Positions 61,083 through 64,000 of a DNA stretch of 64,000 nt are shown in pieces (within the stretch, counting starts at the first letter, position 1; each line of letters opens with the position of its first letter). Under the pieces are notes generated by a model. The model searched no databases, was not told where the DNA came from, and saw only the letters and a program-made list of their open reading frames with translations. The DNA is from an uncultured Anaerolineales bacterium (GTDB lineage Bacteria; Chloroflexota; Anaerolineae; Anaerolineales; UBA6663). Where the stretch lies: assembly GCA_937952305.1 (NCBI GenBank), contig CALFZO010000194.1, forward strand, positions 1 to 64,000. The letters are read 5' to 3'. The translations under genes and the position numbers were made by a program.

Positions 61083-62003
61083 TCACGCGCTAAACAGGGT
61101 GGACCACCGGAGCTCGTTGACCGGCGGGCGCGGGTTCAGGGCCAGGTCGAGGCACATATCGGCCATGCGCTCCACGCACCAGCGGTGGTAATCCGCGCCC
61201 GTGGAGTTGACGTCCATATCCGGCGCCGGGTTCATGAAGTCGATGGCATAGGGCACGCCGTCCTTGACGGCCCACTCGATCGTGTTCATGTCGTAGCCGA
61301 GCGCGCGCACCAGCGTCAGGCTGTCCCGCACGATGCGCTCGTGCAGCTCGGGCGCCAGGTCCGGCGGCAGGTACTGGCGCGTGTTGGGGTCGTACTTCTT
61401 CACCAGCACGTGCTGGCGGCCGAGGCACATGCAGCGGACATAGTTGTCCCACTGGATGAACTCCTGCAGCACCATCGTCAGCAGGCCGGACTGGTTGTAG
61501 GAGTTCCACAGGTCGTCCAGGGAGCGGCAGACGTGGACCTGCTTCCAGCCGCCGCCGTGGGCGTCCTTGAGGATGACCGGGAAGCCGCCCACGCTCTGCA
61601 CCAGGGCGGACCAATCCAGCGGATAGACCAGGTTGCGCAGGCTCTCGGTGTGAACGATGCCGGGGACGTACTCTTTGTTGGGCAGGGCCACGGTGCGCGG
61701 GCTGGCGACGCCCAGCTTGGCGGCCAGCGAGGCTTCGAAGAATTTGTCGTCGGCCGTCCACATAAACGGGTTGTTGACGACGTGCGTGCCCTGCAGCATC
61801 GCGTTCTTGAGGTAAGACCGGTAGTAGGGGACCTCGTGCGAGATGCGGTCGACGATGACGGCGTACTCGCACGGCGCGTTCATCGCCGTGCCGCCGAGCT
61901 TAACGTACTCGGCGACCACGCCTTGGCCGCGCCGGTTGACCTCCTCAATGAAGGCCGGCGGCCAGGACCATTCGCGGCCGACGATGACTCCGATCTTGCG
62001 CAT
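61083..62003 (-). CDS. ATP-grasp ligase 3 (RimK-like)
   Basis: A 306-residue protein with the fold order of RimK/D-Ala-D-Ala-type ATP-grasp enzymes: N-terminal Rossmann-like strand (MRKIGVIVGREW), the central FPVILKDAHGGGWKQV ATP lysine loop (about 160-176), TMVLQEFIQWDNYVRC and the metal-binding end MNTIEWAVKDGVPYAIDFMNPAPD. The ATG at 62003 has AAGGAG at good spacing; a longer reading adds 67 implausible residues. It is the first gene of the ligase operon and has its own TATAAT box 118 bases upstream. Substrates are unknown. Confidence 0.85.
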   Translation of the reverse strand: MRKIGVIVGREWSWPPAFIEEVNRRGQGVVAEYVKLGGTAMNAPCEYAVIVDRISHEVPYYRSYLKNAMLQGTHVVNNPFMWTADDKFFEASLAAKLGVASPRTVALPNKEYVPGIVHTESLRNLVYPLDWSALVQSVGGFPVILKDAHGGGWKQVHVCRSLDDLWNSYNQSGLLTMVLQEFIQWDNYVRCMCLGRQHVLVKKYDPNTRQYLPPDLAPELHERIVRDSLTLVRALGYDMNTIEWAVKDGVPYAIDFMNPAPDMDVNSTGADYHRWCVERMADMCLDLALNPRPPVNELRWSTLFSA

Positions 62004-62120
62004 ACGTGTCTCCTTCCGTGGGGAACGGGACCACTCCACCGGGCGTGCAGCGGCCAGGCCCGGGGCGCGCCGCGCGGCGCGGCTGTGCAATTGTGCTGTC
62101 GAGAACGTTGGTGATGCCGG

Positions 62121-62126
62121 ATTATA
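62121..62126 (-). promoter_or_regulatory. -10 consensus (TATAAT) of the ATP-grasp operon
   Basis: A perfect TATAAT on the minus strand between the esterase stop (62159) and the ATG at 62003. Its position suggests the four ligase genes have their own promoter with a leader of about 110 bases. No -35 consensus. Confidence 0.55.
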
Positions 62127-62158
62127 ACTGACGCGCGGTGATTGCGCCGCGCGGCGGT

Positions 62159-62878
62159 TCAGGCCTGCCCGCCGATGTACTGCCGGACCATCTGGCGCCA
62201 CCACGGCCAGTCATGGGACCAGCCGTCCCACTCGCGCAGGGCGTTGCCGATGCCCTTGCCCCACAGCAGGCCGCTGAACCAGCGGTTGTTGGCGATGTTG
62301 GGGTCGTCCCGGCCGACGGCGATAATGAGATCCAGCCGGCGCAGCAGCTGCAGGCGGGCCTCGCCATATTCGTTGGGCATGTACAGGCACGGGCAGTTGA
62401 AATAGACGTTGTCGTCCCGGTAACCGCCCAGCCAGCGCTCCACGTCGAACATGCCGCTCATGGCGAGCACCCGGCCGGTGAGGTCCGGGTGGCGCAGGCC
62501 GAAGTTCATGGCGTGGTAGGCGCCGAAGGAGGCGCCGGTGGTGATGCAGAAGGGGTTGGGATTCTTCTGGCGCGAGAGCGGCAGCACCTCGTCGCACAGG
62601 TAGTGGTCATACTGGGTCTGGCGCCAGGCGCGCGCGCCGGGGTGGGCGTTCCAGTTGTACCAGCTCTCGGCGTCCACACTGTCCACGCAGTAGAGCTGCA
62701 GCCAGCCGTTCTCCAAATGGTCCGCCAGGGCCGCGATCATGCCGCGGTCCTCCCACTCGTAGAACTTCCCCAGCGAGGTCGGAAAGACCAGCGCCCGCGC
62801 GCCGGCGTGGCCGAAGATCAGCAGCTCCATGTCGCGGCCGAGGGCGGGGCTGTACCAGCGGTGGTATTCGCGGTTCAT
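62159..62878 (-). CDS. Small esterase/alpha-beta hydrolase (COG4947-like)
   Basis: A 239-residue alpha/beta hydrolase of the D-esterase/acetyl-esterase style: an N-terminal strand with HAGARALVFPTSLGKFYE, the nucleophile elbow TTGASFGAYHA (Ser117), and LIIAVGRDDP and HDWPWWRQM near the end, which can supply Asp and His. Similar small esterases (COG4947) are recorded next to ATP-grasp genes in several bacteria. The ATG at 62878 with GGAG about 7 bases upstream is preferred; a reading from 62899 adds 7 residues. It may remove or transfer an acyl group on the product of the ligases, or process a precursor. Confidence 0.8.
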   Translation of the reverse strand: MNREYHRWYSPALGRDMELLIFGHAGARALVFPTSLGKFYEWEDRGMIAALADHLENGWLQLYCVDSVDAESWYNWNAHPGARAWRQTQYDHYLCDEVLPLSRQKNPNPFCITTGASFGAYHAMNFGLRHPDLTGRVLAMSGMFDVERWLGGYRDDNVYFNCPCLYMPNEYGEARLQLLRRLDLIIAVGRDDPNIANNRWFSGLLWGKGIGNALREWDGWSHDWPWWRQMVRQYIGGQA

Positions 62879-62981
62879 AGTTTTCTCCAGGGCGACCACA
62901 GACGACCGCCGAAGGACGACAGCCGGTCCGTCCAGACAGACGTCCGTCTGCCAGTCGTCATTCGTCGTCCACCATCTGCCG
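62879..62981. repeat. Inverted-repeat-rich spacer before the esterase gene
   Basis: CAGACAGACGTCCGTCTG (62933-62950) is a near-palindrome centred on GACGTC. It is flanked by GGACGAC (62914-62920) and GTCGTCC (62964-62970) as an outer pair. The stretch is built mostly from GAC/GTC words and looks like a simple inverted-repeat element. It could be an operator or an intergenic repeat family. Confidence 0.45.
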
Positions 62982-64000
62982 TCAGATCTCGATCAGCGAA
63001 TAAAACCCGTCCAGGCCGTCTTCGAGGCGGCGCGGGTTCTCGGGGTCGGCCACCCAGCGCACCCGGTCGATCAGGAACTTGTAGGCGTGCAGGCCGCGCT
63101 CGAACTCGGGCACGGTGATCCGCCAGGCGCCGCGCTCATACTGCTCCAGCTCGTACCCATACGGCAGCCAGTGGTTGAAGCTGCCCACCAGCGCCACCTG
63201 GCGCGCGTCCTTGTCGAAGTAATAGAAGGTCAGCGTCCGCAGCGGCGAACGCGGGGTGGGGTCCTGCTCGGCGGCCAGGCGCAGCACGGCGGCGACGGCC
63301 CGGGCGCCGTTGACCAGGCCGTGGCCCTGTTTCTCGGCCGGGATGTCCGGCAGCGGCTCGGCGGTCGCCGTGAGCAGCGCCTTCACCTGGGTCGGGGTCA
63401 GGGCCGGGTTCGCCTCCAGCATCTGGGCCGCGATAGCCGTGACCAGCGGCGCCGCCATGGAGGTGCCGTCGACGTGCTGGTAATGCGGGTGGATGTACTT
63501 CTGCTGGACGATGCGCTCGCGGATGACGGCGCGGATCTCCGGCAGCGGCTGGCCCAGGGTGCGCTTGCTGAAGCGTTTCTGGGCGTAGGCGGTGTTGAGC
63601 TGGCGGGCCAGTTCTTCGTCCGGCAGGCTCTCCAGCTTCCACAGGTACAGCGCCTCATTGTGCGTGGTCGTCTTGGGCAGCATCGGCGCGGCCAGCCAGA
63701 TGGCCGGCGCCACCACCTCCGGCTTGGGGACGCCGTGCGCGCCGGTGCCGTAGCTGGACCAGTACAGGCGCCAGCGCGGCCGGTCGAGCGAGTTCTGGTC
63801 GTCCACGCCGCCCACGGTGATAGCCGAGGGCGCGCTGGCCGGCGGCAGCAGGCGCCGGTCGCCGGTGTTCCCGGCCGCGCACACCACCACCAGGCCGGCG
63901 GCCGCGGCCTCTTCCACGCGCTCGTCCAGGTCCGTCATCTTCCCCGTGGAGGGATGATCACCGCCCAGGGAGATGTTGACGACGCGGATGTTGTAACGGG
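62982..64000 (-). CDS. Subtilisin-like serine peptidase with C-terminal CBM48-like domain (5' end outside window)
   Basis: The visible 338 residues are the C-terminal part of a subtilase. VVNISLGGD is the usual strand, CAAGNTGD carries the oxyanion Asn, and HVDGTSMAAPLVTAIAAQML has the nucleophile Ser. The catalytic Asp and His must lie beyond the window edge. An unusually long insertion (about 75 residues, around EALYLWKLESLPDEEL) precedes the Ser. The C-terminal 85 residues (TFYYFDKDARQVALVGSFNHWLPYG to GFYSLIEI) form an AMPK-type glycogen-binding/CBM48-like E-set domain. A protease fused to such a domain is uncommon. It may process or regulate the neighbouring esterase/ligase products, or be unrelated. 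Confidence 0.88.
   Translation of the reverse strand, partial: RYNIRVVNISLGGDHPSTGKMTDLDERVEEAAAAGLVVVCAAGNTGDRRLLPPASAPSAITVGGVDDQNSLDRPRWRLYWSSYGTGAHGVPKPEVVAPAIWLAAPMLPKTTTHNEALYLWKLESLPDEELARQLNTAYAQKRFSKRTLGQPLPEIRAVIRERIVQQKYIHPHYQHVDGTSMAAPLVTAIAAQMLEANPALTPTQVKALLTATAEPLPDIPAEKQGHGLVNGARAVAAVLRLAAEQDPTPRSPLRTLTFYYFDKDARQVALVGSFNHWLPYGYELEQYERGAWRITVPEFERGLHAYKFLIDRVRWVADPENPRRLEDGLDGFYSLIEI

Overview
The window is 64 kb of GC-rich, densely packed bacterial chromosome. No rRNA, tRNA, CRISPR array or insertion sequence could be recognised. Gene content suggests a member of the Chloroflexota, most likely Anaerolineae or a relative. The pointers are the many exported proteins with Thr/Pro/Ala-rich linkers, MacAB-like exporters, a SARP-type regulator with an NB-ARC ATPase and repeats, PAS/GAF/HD-GYP signalling proteins, a CARDB protein beside an ABC exporter, and PdxST vitamin B6 synthesis. 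The assignment rests on gene style only. Most -10-like boxes seen are TATAAT or TAAAAT without a recognisable -35 box.

Layout. (1) 1-5.7 kb: an iron-sulfur protein at the left edge; then a membrane redox set (DUF4405-like cytochrome, two small membrane proteins, the flavin transferase ApbE and the decayed remains of a ferric-reductase-like protein); a YceI lipoprotein; a DUF4386-like membrane protein. (2) 5.8-13.7 kb, minus strand: a six-gene unit of MacA-like adaptor, ATPase, MacB-like permease, lipoprotein, OmpR-type regulator and sensor kinase, with two secreted small proteins upstream. (3) 14-23.9 kb: TSUP transporter, FAD monooxygenase, MFS transporter, PIG-L deacetylase, GNAT acetyltransferase, a large SARP regulator and a secreted HEFGH metallopeptidase. 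(4) 24.4-37.7 kb: alpha/beta hydrolase, lipoprotein, a translationally coupled S51 peptidase/NarX/NarL/unknown operon, PsuG, two adjacent SPFH-type membrane proteins and a 1044-residue membrane protein. (5) 37.8-47.4 kb, plus strand: a Yip1/ATPase/CARDB/signal peptidase/permease operon, deoxynucleoside kinase, a zinc-ribbon membrane protein and pdxST. (6) 47.4-56.9 kb: a structured non-coding stretch, a heterodimeric ABC exporter with matched degenerate and intact ATP sites, and a three-gene phosphorelay ending in a 1116-residue HD-GYP protein. (7) 57.2-64 kb, minus strand: three ATP-grasp ligases, a YbdK/GCS2-type carboxylate-amine ligase, a small esterase and a subtilase with a C-terminal CBM48-like domain.

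The last block is the best candidate for an undescribed system. Four peptide or amide-bond-forming ligases of different folds are co-directional in about 4.8 kb, immediately downstream of an esterase and a subtilase. This fits synthesis of a small ribosome-independent amide or peptide, or modification of a protein, with no product I can name.

Two 5' leaders hold RNA structures able to hide a Shine-Dalgarno sequence. At 1393-1426, before the DUF4405 gene, there is a perfect 11-bp stem. At 56875-56973, before the phosphorelay operon, a 12-bp and an 8-bp pairing compete for the same strand, as in a translational switch.
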